Numbered from the stretch's first letter, positions 1-9,311 are shown. The stretch is DNA of 64,000 nucleotides from Staphylococcus pasteuri (GCF_003970495.1 NZ_RXWW01000002.1:35316-99315), one strand, 5' to 3'. A program made the numbers and translations. The notes: generated by a model not told the origin, from the letters alone.

Positions 1-1
1 T

Positions 2-187
2 GACTCTACATTTGCGAGTTTGAAAGAAGTTACTGATACATCTCATATCGTTTTTGGCTCAGATGCACATTATGCACCTAACGATTGGATTGCTAAAATG
101 GAACAAGATATTGGAGCGTCTAATTATTTTGATGAAAATGAGCAGCATCAGATTTTTAATGACAATAGTAACGCATTGTTAAAATAG
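2..187 (+). CDS. C-terminal end of an amidohydrolase-family enzyme (5' end outside window)
   Basis: An open frame enters from the left edge and ends at a TAG at 185-187, giving the last 61 residues of a protein. The stretch HIVFGSDAHYAP resembles the C-terminal metal-site strand of amidohydrolase_2 enzymes (the GxDxPY region). It also parallels KIVYGADAPYTT in the complete amidohydrolase at 14270-15214, and the following helix ends in a similar NNSNALLK/NNASKLLG tail. The product is probably a small-molecule hydrolase or decarboxylase; the substrate cannot be guessed. The N-terminal HxH motif lies outside the window. Confidence 0.6.
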   Translation, partial: DSTFASLKEVTDTSHIVFGSDAHYAPNDWIAKMEQDIGASNYFDENEQHQIFNDNSNALLK

Positions 188-370
188 TAACAGCTATCAA
201 TCGAAAGATTTTAAAGGGCAATAGCTATATTTCAATATGAATTGTTTGATTGACTACACTTTGATAGATACCATGAATCTGTTGCCAAAGATTAAATTTT
301 TGCAGGTTAGGATATGGGTAATATTATTAAATGATCCTAATGGAACAACAGTATTAAAGGAGTATTTAAC

Positions 371-1609
371 ATGAGTGTATTTTCAAAAGATGAGCAATTA
401 CAAATATTAAAAGATTTGATAAAGATTAAAACCGTAAATGATAATGAAATTGAAGTAGCAAAATATTTACAATCATTACTACAAAAGCACGGTATCAAGG
501 CAGAAATTGATGAAATTAAAGGGCATCATCATCGTGCTAATCTAATTGCCTCAATTGGCGAGGGTCATCCCGTTGTAGGTATTTCTGGTCACATGGACGT
601 AGTATCGGAAGGTGATTATGGCAATTGGACATATCCACCATTTGAATTAACTGAAGAAGACGGCTTCTTATATGGTCGTGGGACATCGGATATGAAAGCA
701 GGGCTAGCTGCATTAGTCATTGCAATGATAGACATTCATGAACGTGGTTTATTGGAAAAAGGTACAATTAAGTTAATGGCGACAGCTGGAGAAGAAATGC
801 AACAGCTCGGTTCCGAACAATTATACAAAGCAGGCTATATGGACGACGTAGATGCGCTTATCATTGCTGAACCATCTGAGTCAGGTATTGTCTATGCACA
901 TAAGGGTTCAATGGATTATCAAATTGTTTCTAGAGGACAAGCAGCACATAGTTCTGTGCCAATTGTTGGTAAAAATGCGATTAAACCTTTATTAGATTTT
1001 GTGCGTAATATAGATGATGAATATGAACAACTTCAACAAGAATTAAATTATCAGCAATTAGATTTTTCTCATTTTATAGAAGGTGTTAAGAAAAGAATAC
1101 AGGGCCCTATAGACGAACAACAACTAGCTCAAGTAGTCAAAGGTTTAGTTATTAATCACACTATGATTCATGGTGGTAATCAAGTGAATTCAATACCAGA
1201 TAAGGCCACAACGGATTTTAATATCCGAACTGTTCCAGAATTTGATAATGATAAAGTAAAAGCACTATTCGACAAACATATCAATCAAATTAATGGTGAA
1301 GGTGGACATCTTGAAGAGGATATATATTTAGATTTAGATCCAGTGCTTACAACAGGTGAGAATCGCTTAATAGCATTAGGTCAACAAGTTGCAAAGACTA
1401 TCTTTAATCGTGAGGTCGTTGCGACTCCAACTGTAGGCGTGACTGATGCCTCTAATTTACTTCGAGATAAAGATGAACACTTTCCATTCTTAATGTTTGG
1501 ACCTGGAACTGTACCACATCAAATCAATGAGCACGTCAATAAAGAAACATATCATCAATTTGTTGAGTACTATATTGAATTATTAACGACTTATTTAAAT
1601 GAGGATTAG
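371..1609 (+). CDS. M20 family metallopeptidase (ArgE/DapE/CPG2-like)
   Basis: A 412-residue cytoplasmic zinc hydrolase of the M20 family. The metal and catalytic residues are visible: H74 and D76 in SGHMDVV, D107 in GRGTSDMKAG, and the E141/E142 pair in TAGEE, followed by the dimerisation domain (about 180-290) containing the HGGNQVNSIP loop. A late H sits in VPHQINEHV. The family removes acyl or aminoacyl groups from amino acids and short peptides. Such genes are often labelled succinyl-diaminopimelate desuccinylase, but staphylococci use an acetyl pathway and lysine-type peptidoglycan, so I prefer a general amidohydrolase/peptidase call. AAAGGAG lies just upstream of ATG 371. A bidirectional terminator follows. 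Confidence 0.85.
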   Translation: MSVFSKDEQLQILKDLIKIKTVNDNEIEVAKYLQSLLQKHGIKAEIDEIKGHHHRANLIASIGEGHPVVGISGHMDVVSEGDYGNWTYPPFELTEEDGFLYGRGTSDMKAGLAALVIAMIDIHERGLLEKGTIKLMATAGEEMQQLGSEQLYKAGYMDDVDALIIAEPSESGIVYAHKGSMDYQIVSRGQAAHSSVPIVGKNAIKPLLDFVRNIDDEYEQLQQELNYQQLDFSHFIEGVKKRIQGPIDEQQLAQVVKGLVINHTMIHGGNQVNSIPDKATTDFNIRTVPEFDNDKVKALFDKHINQINGEGGHLEEDIYLDLDPVLTTGENRLIALGQQVAKTIFNREVVATPTVGVTDASNLLRDKDEHFPFLMFGPGTVPHQINEHVNKETYHQFVEYYIELLTTYLNED

Positions 1610-1622
1610 TTTCTTAGTATTT

Positions 1623-1675
1623 GGAGTTAGCCTATGGAAACATAATATATGTCTTCGTAGGCTAACTCCATTTTA
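1623..1675 (+). terminator. Bidirectional Rho-independent terminator
   Basis: A 12-bp perfect stem (GGAGTTAGCCTA at 1623-1634 pairing with 1658-1669) is followed by a T-rich tract. It sits between two convergent genes (ends at 1609 and 1678) and probably serves both. Confidence 0.85.
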
Positions 1676-1677
1676 AT

Positions 1678-1944
1678 TTAAACTAATAGTAATGGCGCAG
1701 AATATATAAGAAGTAAGACTGCGTTCAGTATTATTAATATGATAAGAGCAAAGCGATGCCCATATTTGAAAAGAGAAATTAAATTGATAATTAAAGTTAT
1801 GATAATAAGAGTGGCACCTGGCCAATACCATAGTGAGAACGTGGTACCATTAAATAAGTTAGTAAAAAATGTTGTATAAACAACGAATAAATTAACTATA
1901 CTTAAAATGATTGATAATAAATATAAGATGCGAGTTGATTTCAT
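1678..1944 (-). CDS. Small three-helix membrane protein of unknown function
   Basis: An 88-residue, almost entirely hydrophobic protein with three predicted membrane helices at about 6-27, 38-60 and 65-87, and short basic loops (KYGHR between helices 2 and 3). AAAGGA lies eight bases ahead of the ATG on the minus strand. It is monocistronic, convergent with the M20 peptidase and divergent from the methyltransferase. I do not recognise a family; length and layout are typical of small staphylococcal integral membrane proteins. Confidence 0.6.
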   Translation of the reverse strand: MKSTRILYLLSIILSIVNLFVVYTTFFTNLFNGTTFSLWYWPGATLIIITLIINLISLFKYGHRFALIILIILNAVLLLIYSAPLLLV

Positions 1945-2102
1945 GATGTCTGTCCTTTCTAACCATGTATTTATATTAAGATAATATTATATAAGTTTGT
2001 TGTTCAGTTTGTAAATAGATTTAATGCGTCATTTATATTTTTGTATAAAGTGAGCTTCAGTAAGATATATAATCAAAAATGTTTGATGAAGGAGAAAAAT
2101 AG

Positions 2103-2840
2103 ATGAATGAGAGAAATGAAGTTATTAACAAGTTGCTAGAGCGTTCAGATATTCATGAAGGTATGCGCGTATTAGATATTGGTTGTGCTACTGGTGAAGT
2201 AACACAATTAATCGCCGAACGCGTAGGATCACAAGGAGAAGTTATTGGTATCGATTTGAATGAAGACTTATTGGCTAAAGCAATTGAAGGAAATGCATAT
2301 CAAAATGTCAGTTATCAGTTACATGATATTTATCAATTACCCGAGACGTTAGGTCAATTTGATGCAATTGTTGGTCGACGCGTATTAATGTACTTGCCTG
2401 ATGTGAAACAAGCTTTATCTGTATTAAAAGGATTTTTAAAACCTGGCGGGCAATTTTGTTTTCAAGAGAGTGATGCGATTAATGGAGGAACGGGTGCAGA
2501 CCAATTACCTAACCATCAAACTGCAATACAGTGGATCTGGGATACTGTTGAAAAAGAAGGTGGAGATATTCATATTGGACAAAAACTATATCAATTATTT
2601 AACGAAATAGGTATGCGTGATATAGATTACTTCGCTGAAGCGGTGATTCATACTTCTGAAAATAATGATTTAGAATGGTTAGTGGGAATGATGTTACCTA
2701 GAATGAAAGCACACCAAGTAGTGGAAGAGGATTTTTCTATCGATACATTTAAAGGCAAATTAAATCACGAAGCGAATCAAAATCCAGCTGCTTTTATACG
2801 AGATATGGCCTTTGCCATAATAGGAAAAATCAAAAGTTAA
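2103..2840 (+). CDS. Class I SAM-dependent methyltransferase
   Basis: A 245-residue protein with a Rossmann-type methyltransferase core. The SAM-binding motif I is VLDIGCATGEVTQ (about 23-35), the acidic ribose-binding loop is IGIDLNEDLL (about 48-57), and post-I/IV elements are HDIYQLPE and FDAIVGRRVLMYLPD. The second half resembles the all-alpha cap of small-molecule methyltransferases (UbiE/Methyltransf_25 type). The substrate is unknown. GAAGGAG precedes the ATG. The gene stands alone between an unrelated membrane protein and the convergent isaB-like gene. Confidence 0.8.
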   Translation: MNERNEVINKLLERSDIHEGMRVLDIGCATGEVTQLIAERVGSQGEVIGIDLNEDLLAKAIEGNAYQNVSYQLHDIYQLPETLGQFDAIVGRRVLMYLPDVKQALSVLKGFLKPGGQFCFQESDAINGGTGADQLPNHQTAIQWIWDTVEKEGGDIHIGQKLYQLFNEIGMRDIDYFAEAVIHTSENNDLEWLVGMMLPRMKAHQVVEEDFSIDTFKGKLNHEANQNPAAFIRDMAFAIIGKIKS

Positions 2841-2851
2841 TAAACAAGATA

Positions 2852-2890
2852 GAGGCTAGAATCCGCAAAATGGGTTCTAGCCTCGTTTAT
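2852..2890 (+). terminator. Bidirectional terminator between methyltransferase and isaB-like gene
   Basis: The stem GAGGCTAGAA (2852-2861) pairs with 2875-2884 across an A-rich loop, followed by TTTAT. It is located between convergent stops at 2840 and 2907. Confidence 0.8.
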
Positions 2891-2906
2891 ATATTAAAAG
2901 TTATGT

Positions 2907-3416
2907 TTAAGATACATTCGCGTATGTGACATATCCATTTTGTACAACAAAAACAATATGTCCTTTACCTACTTGATAGCTATATAAGCCGTCGCCTTTC
3001 TTCTTAGTAGGACCATTTAATGGATTTTGGAAATCGTAGTGATTACCATATTTTTGTTTCACTTGTTTTAAAGTAATTGTATTTGGTTTGATTTTAAATT
3101 CTACATTATTTGCTTTGTGGTTTTTATATTGTTGGAAATTTTGATCATAAATATCTTTAGAATTATTAGGTGTTTGATACTTACTATTTACTTTCACACC
3201 GTTGAATTCTACGTTACCTGCTTTTAGTCCATTGTAGAAAGATGAACTTAATACAAAATTGCCACCAGAAGCGGTATAACCATTATATTTATACCAATAT
3301 TGAGATGAAGCAGCATGAGCTTCGTGAGATGATACATTGTCTGCAGAAACACTTACTCCTAATGCAGTGCCGAGAATAATACTACTAGCAACAAAAGTTT
3401 TTGTTAATTTCTTCAT
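2907..3416 (-). CDS. isaB: IsaB-family secreted immunodominant antigen
   Basis: A 169-residue exported protein. Residues 1-35 are a Sec signal peptide (MKKLTKTFVASS, hydrophobic core, cleavage near AHA-ASSQY). The mature part matches the S. aureus IsaB layout that I recall: an aromatic YYKYNGY-type start, GNFVLSSSFYNGLK, then NVEFNGVKV, ITLKQVKQKYG and a C-terminal GHIVFVVQNGYVTYANV strand. IsaB in S. aureus is a surface/extracellular nucleic-acid-binding protein linked to immune evasion. AGGAG precedes the ATG. Divergence from S. aureus IsaB is substantial, so function is by family only. Confidence 0.8.
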   Translation of the reverse strand: MKKLTKTFVASSIILGTALGVSVSADNVSSHEAHAASSQYWYKYNGYTASGGNFVLSSSFYNGLKAGNVEFNGVKVNSKYQTPNNSKDIYDQNFQQYKNHKANNVEFKIKPNTITLKQVKQKYGNHYDFQNPLNGPTKKKGDGLYSYQVGKGHIVFVVQNGYVTYANVS

Positions 3417-3699
3417 AAAGCATCACTCCTATATGATTTTGGTAGTGAAAACGCTACCTCTTTTAATTTACAATATTATTATAAGATATTCAAACTTAAA
3501 GTATAAATTTATTTTCGTTTATTTTATTTAATGATATATAGTACATCAATCATTTATATCTATATTGTGAAATATTTTGTTTCGCGTCTATATTTATATA
3601 AAAATATAGTATAGTCTGTATGTATAAAGTATTTTTGCAATAAATGTAAATTTATGTATATTTAAATTAAATCATTAACTAAACAAAGGGGACTTATTA

Positions 3700-4653
3700 G
3701 TGAAGAAATTGTTATTTTTAAGTGGGACAGCACTTTTATTATTGGCAGCGTGTAATAATGATGACTCATCAAGTGGAAACAAAGGTGCATCAAATGTAGA
3801 AGATAGTCAAAAGAGTGAAAATAGCAGTAAAGGGGATAATTCTAAATCATCTTCTAGTAAAGACAGCTCAAATAAAGAAAGTAATTCAGATAGTTCGAAA
3901 AGTTCATCTAGTAATGACATAGCTAACTTATCTGAGAAAGAGAAAGTAGCTTTAGTATTTTTAGCGAATGAATCAGGTAAATATGCGTTAACTAAGAATG
4001 ATATTTTGACTGGTAGATATAAAAACCTATCTACAGAAGGAGATAAAACTGAAAAATTAGAGCACTTCGCGGTTAGTAGGGAGATGGAAAATATTTCTAA
4101 TGCACCAGAAGGTATGGAGTTTTATGTTGTATCCCCTTCTGTAGGAAATTTCGCATCAATCATTGGTGTTAGTAACGATAAAATTTTCATCGGTGCAACG
4201 CAAAGCCAAATACCTACTTATAAAGATGCTTTGAAAGTTGGAGAAGAACACGACACTAAAGAAGTCTACGAAAAATATAAAGATTCTAGTGAATTTGAAT
4301 CAGTAGCTAACAAGATTAATATTTATGATAAAATGCCAACATACTCAGATGATGACGATGAAGAAAGTGATGACGATTCAAGTTCAGATGATGATAGTTC
4401 ATCAGATAGTAGTTCTGATTCTGAAGAAGTTACACGTGATAACGTCATTGATAAAGTAGAATCCTACGAAGGAGAAAATTTAGATACAAATGAATATACA
4501 TTTAAAGAACCTGAAAAAACAAGCGATGGTAAATGGGGATTCTCATATGACGATAAAGACGGTAATTTAGCAGGATCATATACTGTAGATGTTGATGATG
4601 GCTATGTGACGAAATATGATGAAAATGGTGACAAAATAGGATCAGGTTATTAA
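3700..4653 (+). CDS. Ser/Asp-rich lipoprotein of unknown function
   Basis: A 317-residue lipoprotein starting at GTG 3700, eight bases after AAAGGGGA. The lipobox is LLAAC with C18 as the lipidation site. Residues 20-75 are a Ser/Lys/Asn-rich linker, 75-210 form a folded domain that I do not recognise (starting LSEKEKVALVFLANESGKYAL), 215-245 are a highly acidic Asp/Ser tract, and the last 65 residues look like a small beta domain with a PepSY-like pattern (GFSYDDKDGNLAGSYTVDVDDGYV). It is followed after 81 bp by a membrane protein gene on the same strand, probably co-transcribed. Confidence 0.7.
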   Translation: MKKLLFLSGTALLLLAACNNDDSSSGNKGASNVEDSQKSENSSKGDNSKSSSSKDSSNKESNSDSSKSSSSNDIANLSEKEKVALVFLANESGKYALTKNDILTGRYKNLSTEGDKTEKLEHFAVSREMENISNAPEGMEFYVVSPSVGNFASIIGVSNDKIFIGATQSQIPTYKDALKVGEEHDTKEVYEKYKDSSEFESVANKINIYDKMPTYSDDDDEESDDDSSSDDDSSSDSSSDSEEVTRDNVIDKVESYEGENLDTNEYTFKEPEKTSDGKWGFSYDDKDGNLAGSYTVDVDDGYVTKYDENGDKIGSGY

Positions 4654-4734
4654 GTTTTAATGCAACTCATAATAATGTATAAGAAGTATGTACCTTATAA
4701 TCAACGACTTCTATAAGAAAGGATTAAATGAAAT

Positions 4735-5304
4735 ATGTTTGAAGCGCCTGTTATGGAATGGTTTATAACATCCCTCATTGTATTTGTAATTATTTTATTA
4801 GCTGTAGAATTAATCAATTCTATAAGTAAAAATAAGAAAAGAATAATGGACATAGCAATAGAGTTAGACAGTTGGGTAAAATATTGTTTGAGTTTGGCTT
4901 ATGTTGTCCTTATTTCAATAGGTATCTACGAATTCACGTTTTATTTTATGTTAGAAGCAGCAACACTTTGGGCAATTGTATTTCCAGTTACAATCATTGT
5001 CATATTTACACCATACTTACTTTTATTTTTACCATTATTTAAATATACAAGTACTTGGGGAATATTTCCCATTATATTGTGGAGTATGGTCAGCGCATTA
5101 CCTTTAACTTATGGTATAAATCTATTAATAACTTCAAAAATGAGAACTACTGAATCTGATGTAGTCGCTTATACTAACGGTGAGGAAGTCTTTAAGTATG
5201 TCGGTGGCGCTTCGTTGGTTATAGTAGCAGTAACAGCCATGGTATTGATTATTATTAAATCAGTAACAAAAAAATATACAAAAGAATTAATTAGTGAAGA
5301 ATAA
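4735..5304 (+). CDS. Five-helix integral membrane protein of unknown function
   Basis: A 189-residue protein with about five predicted membrane helices (8-29, 49-70, 78-102, 108-132, 156-176) and short polar loops. The basic segment NKKR after helix 1 suggests a cytoplasmic loop. AGAAAGGA precedes the ATG. It follows the Ser/Asp-rich lipoprotein by 81 bp with no terminator between them, and a strong terminator closes the pair. No catalytic motif is visible. Confidence 0.6.
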   Translation: MFEAPVMEWFITSLIVFVIILLAVELINSISKNKKRIMDIAIELDSWVKYCLSLAYVVLISIGIYEFTFYFMLEAATLWAIVFPVTIIVIFTPYLLLFLPLFKYTSTWGIFPIILWSMVSALPLTYGINLLITSKMRTTESDVVAYTNGEEVFKYVGGASLVIVAVTAMVLIIIKSVTKKYTKELISEE

Positions 5305-5306
5305 TA

Positions 5307-5360
5307 AAAAACCATCTCCCAATTGCGAGTTTATCCGCAGTTTTGGGAGATGGTTTTATT
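5307..5360 (+). terminator. Strong bidirectional terminator
   Basis: AAAACCATCTCCCAA (5308-5322) pairs with TTGGGAGATGGTTTT (5343-5357) around a 20-base loop. A-tract and T-tract flank the stem, so it can act on both strands. It lies between convergent stops 5304 and 5370. Confidence 0.9.
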
Positions 5361-5369
5361 CTATGAATG

Positions 5370-6398
5370 TTACGCTTTTTTGTTACCAGGCATAGGAATG
5401 TTTAAGTGCATTAAATCAAATTTTTTAATTAATGTGCCAATAATGTAAGCGAGTATTAAGCTAGTAATTGCTACGGCAATAATTGTTATAGCGGATGATA
5501 CTGGATTATTAAAGCCAAATAGTACAATGGCACCTGCAATAGGCGTTGCCATACCAGTTACGCCTATTTTTAGACCGCTAAATGTGATAATGCAAGCATT
5601 GACCATACCTATAATAGCGTTGGTTCCGTATAATACGGACGCATATTTTACAATTAAATCAATTTGTGTCAATGGTTCTATAAAGACGGCGAAACGATTT
5701 GGTTTTTCGCCAATTTTTAAAATATTGAATAGCGTAAAGTTTACAAATGATGCGCCGGTACAAGTAATCGCACCGATAGCCATTGGTAGACCAGTTAGAC
5801 CTAAAATACTTGCAAGTACCATTGAGCTTAATGGTGTCATACTTGTTACTGGAATAATAAGACCTAATATAATTGCTAATGCATAAGGACTACTATCGCC
5901 AACTGAGTTAACAGCGCCGGCAATTTGGTTTAATACGGCTGTAACTCCTGGATTGATTATAGAAGCGAGTCCATAAACTAATGCTGGTGCAATGAGTATA
6001 ACTACGATTAAATCTAAACCTTCTGGTACTTTCTTTTGAATAAATTTAATGATGAATGCAACAATATATGCAGCGATAAACGCTGGTAATAAACTGAAAT
6101 CTTTTAATACTAGACCTACAATAATAGCGAATACTGGTGATACGCCTAAATTGATACATGTGAGTATACCCACTGCGATACCACCTAGACTACCTGCAAG
6201 ATCCCCGATGTCTTGTAAGAATTTAATATGTAAGATACCACCTATGGCATAGCTTAAGAATGCTTGGGGAAGGAATGTCGCACAAGCTGCACCTGATAAT
6301 GCTTGTAAGCCTTCCTTACCGTATGGTGCAAATTTTAAAAATAAAGTCATTATAATTAACACGGCGACAAGTGTTCCAACGCCTAAAATAATATTCAT
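5370..6398 (-). CDS. PTS EIIC-like / PfoR-type polytopic membrane protein
   Basis: A 342-residue protein with about ten hydrophobic helices and glycine-rich loops. The sequence LSGAACATFLPQAFLSYAIGGILH near the N-terminus and TSMTPLSSMVLASILGLTGLPMAIGAITCTGASFVNF in the second half look like the PTS_EIIC_2 family (which includes the clostridial PfoR membrane protein). Members are called putative PTS sugar permeases, but no EIIA or EIIB gene is nearby, so transport by PTS is unproven. AAAGGGG lies ahead of the ATG on the minus strand. It is monocistronic. Confidence 0.65.
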   Translation of the reverse strand: MNIILGVGTLVAVLIIMTLFLKFAPYGKEGLQALSGAACATFLPQAFLSYAIGGILHIKFLQDIGDLAGSLGGIAVGILTCINLGVSPVFAIIVGLVLKDFSLLPAFIAAYIVAFIIKFIQKKVPEGLDLIVVILIAPALVYGLASIINPGVTAVLNQIAGAVNSVGDSSPYALAIILGLIIPVTSMTPLSSMVLASILGLTGLPMAIGAITCTGASFVNFTLFNILKIGEKPNRFAVFIEPLTQIDLIVKYASVLYGTNAIIGMVNACIITFSGLKIGVTGMATPIAGAIVLFGFNNPVSSAITIIAVAITSLILAYIIGTLIKKFDLMHLNIPMPGNKKA

Positions 6399-6712
6399 GT
6401 ATATTAACCCCTTTAGTACAATTTAAATACCATCTCTATAAAAAATCATTTCACAATTGTAACATAATGTTCAAAAAATTAAATCGCCCACAAATAATTA
6501 TTATTAAATATTTAATCTTTTTGAAAATTCAAATTCAGAATTCGAGTTGTAAATCTATATAGAAGTTAAAAAAGTATACAATTCGTTTGGAAATCATTTG
6601 TTTATTTTTACAAAATAAATGTTTTAACAATATAGACATAAAATATAACAATTTACATGTATAAATTTATGTTTTGGGGTATATAATATACACAACAGAG
6701 GGGGAGATTCTT
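6399..6712. other. Divergent AT-rich intergenic region
   Basis: 314 bp between the PTS-like gene and the small acidic-protein gene. It is strongly AT-rich and should hold both promoters. Directly visible are an 8-3-8 inverted repeat at 6601-6619 (TTTATTTT/AAAATAAA) and a TATAAT at 6682-6687 shortly ahead of the rightward gene. No gene, RNA or known operator can be assigned. Confidence 0.5.
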
Positions 6713-6934
6713 ATGAAATTTTTCAAATTAGATTATCAACACAATAAAGATATTGTCGACGATAATGTTCTAACTATGTTTGTTATTGCTAAAAATAAAG
6801 ATGAAGTAGAAGAATTTGCTAAAAAAGTAGGCTACTCAGTGGAAAACATTAAAAAATTAAGCCAAAAAGAATTTGACCACGAAAAAGAAGTCACTGAACA
6901 TTATAGATTGGAACATGCAGATCAATATTTATAA
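6713..6934 (+). CDS. Small acidic protein of unknown function (73 aa)
   Basis: The start is set at ATG 6713, because GAGGGGGAG at 6698-6706 is a strong ribosome site at the right distance. A TTG at 6674 in the same frame has no ribosome site. The 73-residue product is highly charged (KNKDEVEEFAKKVGYSVENIKKLS), with a beta-alpha start (MKFFKLDYQ ... LTMFVIAKNKDE) and a helical acidic tail. No family is recognised. A terminator follows directly. Confidence 0.6.
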   Translation: MKFFKLDYQHNKDIVDDNVLTMFVIAKNKDEVEEFAKKVGYSVENIKKLSQKEFDHEKEVTEHYRLEHADQYL

Positions 6935-6969
6935 CGTTTAAGTGCAACAAGTAAAGTAATAAAAGGGGT

Positions 6970-7010
6970 AAGCTGTAGATTGCTAATTATTGGCAGACTA
7001 CAGCTTTTTG
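6970..7010 (+). terminator. Rho-independent terminator
   Basis: The stem AGCTGTAGATTGC (6971-6983) pairs imperfectly with 6993-7005, followed by TTTTT. It closes the 73-aa gene. Confidence 0.8.
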
Positions 7011-7114
7011 AATATCATTTAAAAAACTTATGATTATAGAGATAGAGACATTGATTGGTTGAGGTACTAGGTTCAATTTACATTGAATAATATAAAAACG
7101 AAAGGTGGATTACT

Positions 7115-7672
7115 ATGAGAGAAATTGAAAAACTTGATAAAGGTATGCCATATCATTTTGATGATAAAGAAGTAGCAGATCGTAAAGCAAGAGCCGCGCA
7201 ATTATGCCAAGAATTTAATGCCATTCCTGCTACAGATTCAGAACAACAGGAAAAGAAAATTCGTGAAATATTAGGTTCGGCTGGAGATAACATTTCTTTT
7301 CAAGCTACATTCAATTGCGATAATGGAAGAAATATACATGTAGGGCATGATGTATTAACTAATTATAATCTTACTATTTTGGATATTGCACCAGTAACAA
7401 TAGGCAATCATGTCATGATAGGTCCAAACGTCGATATTTATACTGTTAATCATCCTTTGAGTGCAAAAGGCAGACGAGAATATTTAGCACAAGCAAGCCT
7501 AGTTAATATAGGAAATGATGTTTGGATAGGAGGCAAGGTAACTATTACACCAGGTGTTACGATAGGTGATAATGTAGTTATTGCGTCAGGTGCAGTAGTA
7601 ACAAAAGATATACCTGATAACTCACTTGCAGCAGGTGTACCGGCTAAAGTCATTAAACAATTAGAAGAATAG
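7115..7672 (+). CDS. Hexapeptide-repeat sugar O-acetyltransferase (Maa/LacA/NodL type)
   Basis: A 185-residue cytoplasmic acetyl-CoA-dependent acetyltransferase. The N-terminal Mac domain (about 1-55: KGMPYHFDDKEVADRKARAAQL) is followed by a left-handed beta-helix of hexapeptide repeats (NISFQATFNCDNGRNIHVGHDV, TIGNHVMIGPNVDIYTVNHPL, NIGNDVWIGGKVTITPGVTIGDNVVIASGAVVTKDIP). The histidine in TVNHPL is the usual catalytic base. The C-terminal AAGVPAKVIKQL is diagnostic. Acceptors are maltose/galactoside-like sugars in relatives. GAAAGGTGG precedes the ATG. It is a single-gene unit. Confidence 0.85.
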   Translation: MREIEKLDKGMPYHFDDKEVADRKARAAQLCQEFNAIPATDSEQQEKKIREILGSAGDNISFQATFNCDNGRNIHVGHDVLTNYNLTILDIAPVTIGNHVMIGPNVDIYTVNHPLSAKGRREYLAQASLVNIGNDVWIGGKVTITPGVTIGDNVVIASGAVVTKDIPDNSLAAGVPAKVIKQLEE

Positions 7673-7846
7673 AGGCATAAACAGTTTTAATGAATCGCTA
7701 ATTTCTGCAGTGAAGAATAAATCGGCTAATAATAAAGTTTTGAAAAGCTATACGAAAAAGGTCTGTTTAAATATGTAAAATCAATTATTAAGTGCATTAA
7801 AATGTAATTTTATACATTTATGTGTAATGATGAACCATTATTGTCT

Positions 7847-7904
7847 AATTTTTAAAAATTTTCTTGTTATTTACATTTTTCCTTTACAAAATATAATGTA
7901 TAAT
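7847..7904 (+). promoter_or_regulatory. Predicted brnQ promoter with a weak CodY-like box
   Basis: TTTACA (7870-7875) and TATAAT (7892-7897) with a 16-bp spacer form a good SigA promoter 39 bp ahead of brnQ. Just upstream, 7847-7861 matches the CodY consensus AATTTTCWGAAAATT at 12 of 15 positions. brnQ genes are CodY targets in S. aureus, so this is plausible. The AT-rich context makes a three-mismatch match weak on its own. Confidence 0.5.
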
Positions 7905-7935
7905 GAACAAAAAATAACTAGGAGAATAAACAGAC

Positions 7936-9297
7936 ATGATGAAAAACAAATTGACATTAAAAGAGAATATTTTTATCGGATCAATGCTATTTGGTTTATT
8001 CTTTGGTGCAGGGAATATCATATTTCCAATTCATCTAGGACAAACAGCAGGATCAAACGTATTTATAGCCAATTTAGGCTTTTTAATTACAGCCATTGGG
8101 TTACCATTTTTAGGTATCATAGCAATCGGTATGTCTAAAACAAATGGCATTTTTGAAATTACTTCAAGGGTAAGTAAAACGTACGCATACATATTTACAA
8201 TAGGTCTATATTTAGTAATCGGACCATTCTTTGCTTTACCTAGGTTAGCAACGACATCATTTGAAATTGCATTTTCACCATTTATCTCACCAGGTGCTGC
8301 GAAAATTTATTTACCGGTTTTTAGTATTATTTTCTTCTTATTAGCATGGTTCTTTGCGAGAAAACCATCTAAAATTTTAGATTACATAGGGAAATTTTTA
8401 AATCCTGTATTTTTAATCTTATTAGGTATCGTTGTTGTCTTAGCCTTTATCCATCCATTAGGTGGATTAACTAATGCGCCAGTAAGTGCGGATTATAGTA
8501 AGAGCCCACTGCTCAAAGGATTTATTGATGGTTATAATACTTTAGATGCATTAGCGTCACTAGCATTTGGTATTATCATCGTAACAACGATTAAAAAGTT
8601 AGGTATTACAAATCTTAATAGTATTGCTAAAGAAACAATTAAGTCAGGAACAATCAGTATTGTATTAATGGGTATCATATATAGCTTACTTGCGTTTATG
8701 GGTACAATGAGTATCGGTAAATTCAAAGTGAGTGAAAATGGAGGTATCGCATTAGCACAAATCGCGAGACATTATCTTGGAGATTACGGCATCATTATCC
8801 TATCATTGATTGTTATTGTGGCATGTTTAAAAACAGCTATTGGATTAATCACAGCCTTTTCTGAAACGTTTACTGAGTTGTTCCCGAAACGTAGCTACTT
8901 AATGTTTGCGACAGTAGTCAGTATTTTAGCATGTGTATTCGCTAACGTTGGTTTAACGAAAATCATTATGTATTCAACACCTGTATTGATTTTCATTTAT
9001 CCATTAGCGATCACAATTATTTTATTAACATTAATTAGTCCATTATTTAACCACTCAACTATTGTTTATAGATTCACGATTTTCTTCACTATGATTGCTT
9101 CATTCATTGACGGAGTTAAAGCAAGTCCAGAACCATTTTTAAAAACATCATTTGCTAAATTCGTTATTTCATTAGGTGAAAAATACCTACCATTCTTCGA
9201 TATTGGAATGGGATGGATTTTACCAGCATTGGTTGGCTTTATTATTGGCTTCATTGTTTACAAAGTTCGTTCAAATAAATCTTCAACAAATGAATAG
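7936..9297 (+). CDS. brnQ: Branched-chain amino acid:cation symporter BrnQ
   Basis: A 453-residue LIVCS-family carrier with twelve predicted helices. The N-terminal signature [25 protein letters not shown] and the later [12 protein letters not shown] and [18 protein letters not shown] segments are typical of BrnQ. It imports leucine, isoleucine and valine across the cytoplasmic membrane with Na+ or H+. AGGAG precedes ATG 7936; a second ATG at 7939 is an alternative. Flanked by its own promoter and a strong terminator, so monocistronic. Staphylococci usually carry several brnQ copies; which paralogue this is cannot be told. Confidence 0.9.
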   Translation: MMKNKLTLKENIFIGSMLFGLFFGAGNIIFPIHLGQTAGSNVFIANLGFLITAIGLPFLGIIAIGMSKTNGIFEITSRVSKTYAYIFTIGLYLVIGPFFALPRLATTSFEIAFSPFISPGAAKIYLPVFSIIFFLLAWFFARKPSKILDYIGKFLNPVFLILLGIVVVLAFIHPLGGLTNAPVSADYSKSPLLKGFIDGYNTLDALASLAFGIIIVTTIKKLGITNLNSIAKETIKSGTISIVLMGIIYSLLAFMGTMSIGKFKVSENGGIALAQIARHYLGDYGIIILSLIVIVACLKTAIGLITAFSETFTELFPKRSYLMFATVVSILACVFANVGLTKIIMYSTPVLIFIYPLAITIILLTLISPLFNHSTIVYRFTIFFTMIASFIDGVKASPEPFLKTSFAKFVISLGEKYLPFFDIGMGWILPALVGFIIGFIVYKVRSNKSSTNE

Positions 9298-9311
9298 AAT
9301 TCTAAGAGTGT

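Noticed and set aside
371..1609. Naming the M20 peptidase DapE (succinyl-diaminopimelate desuccinylase)
   Set aside because: Family motifs fit, but staphylococci make diaminopimelate by an acetylated route and no lysine genes are near, so the specific name is not supported.
3337..3531. 64-residue frame antisense to the isaB signal peptide
   Set aside because: Low-complexity frame without ribosome site, opposite a well-supported gene.
7673..7935. T-box leader before brnQ
   Set aside because: There is a good SigA promoter only 39 bp from the start codon, leaving no room for a leader, and no T-box core was seen.
7827..8138. 103-residue frame overlapping brnQ
   Set aside because: It overlaps the strong brnQ promoter and conserved brnQ coding sequence, and has no ribosome site.
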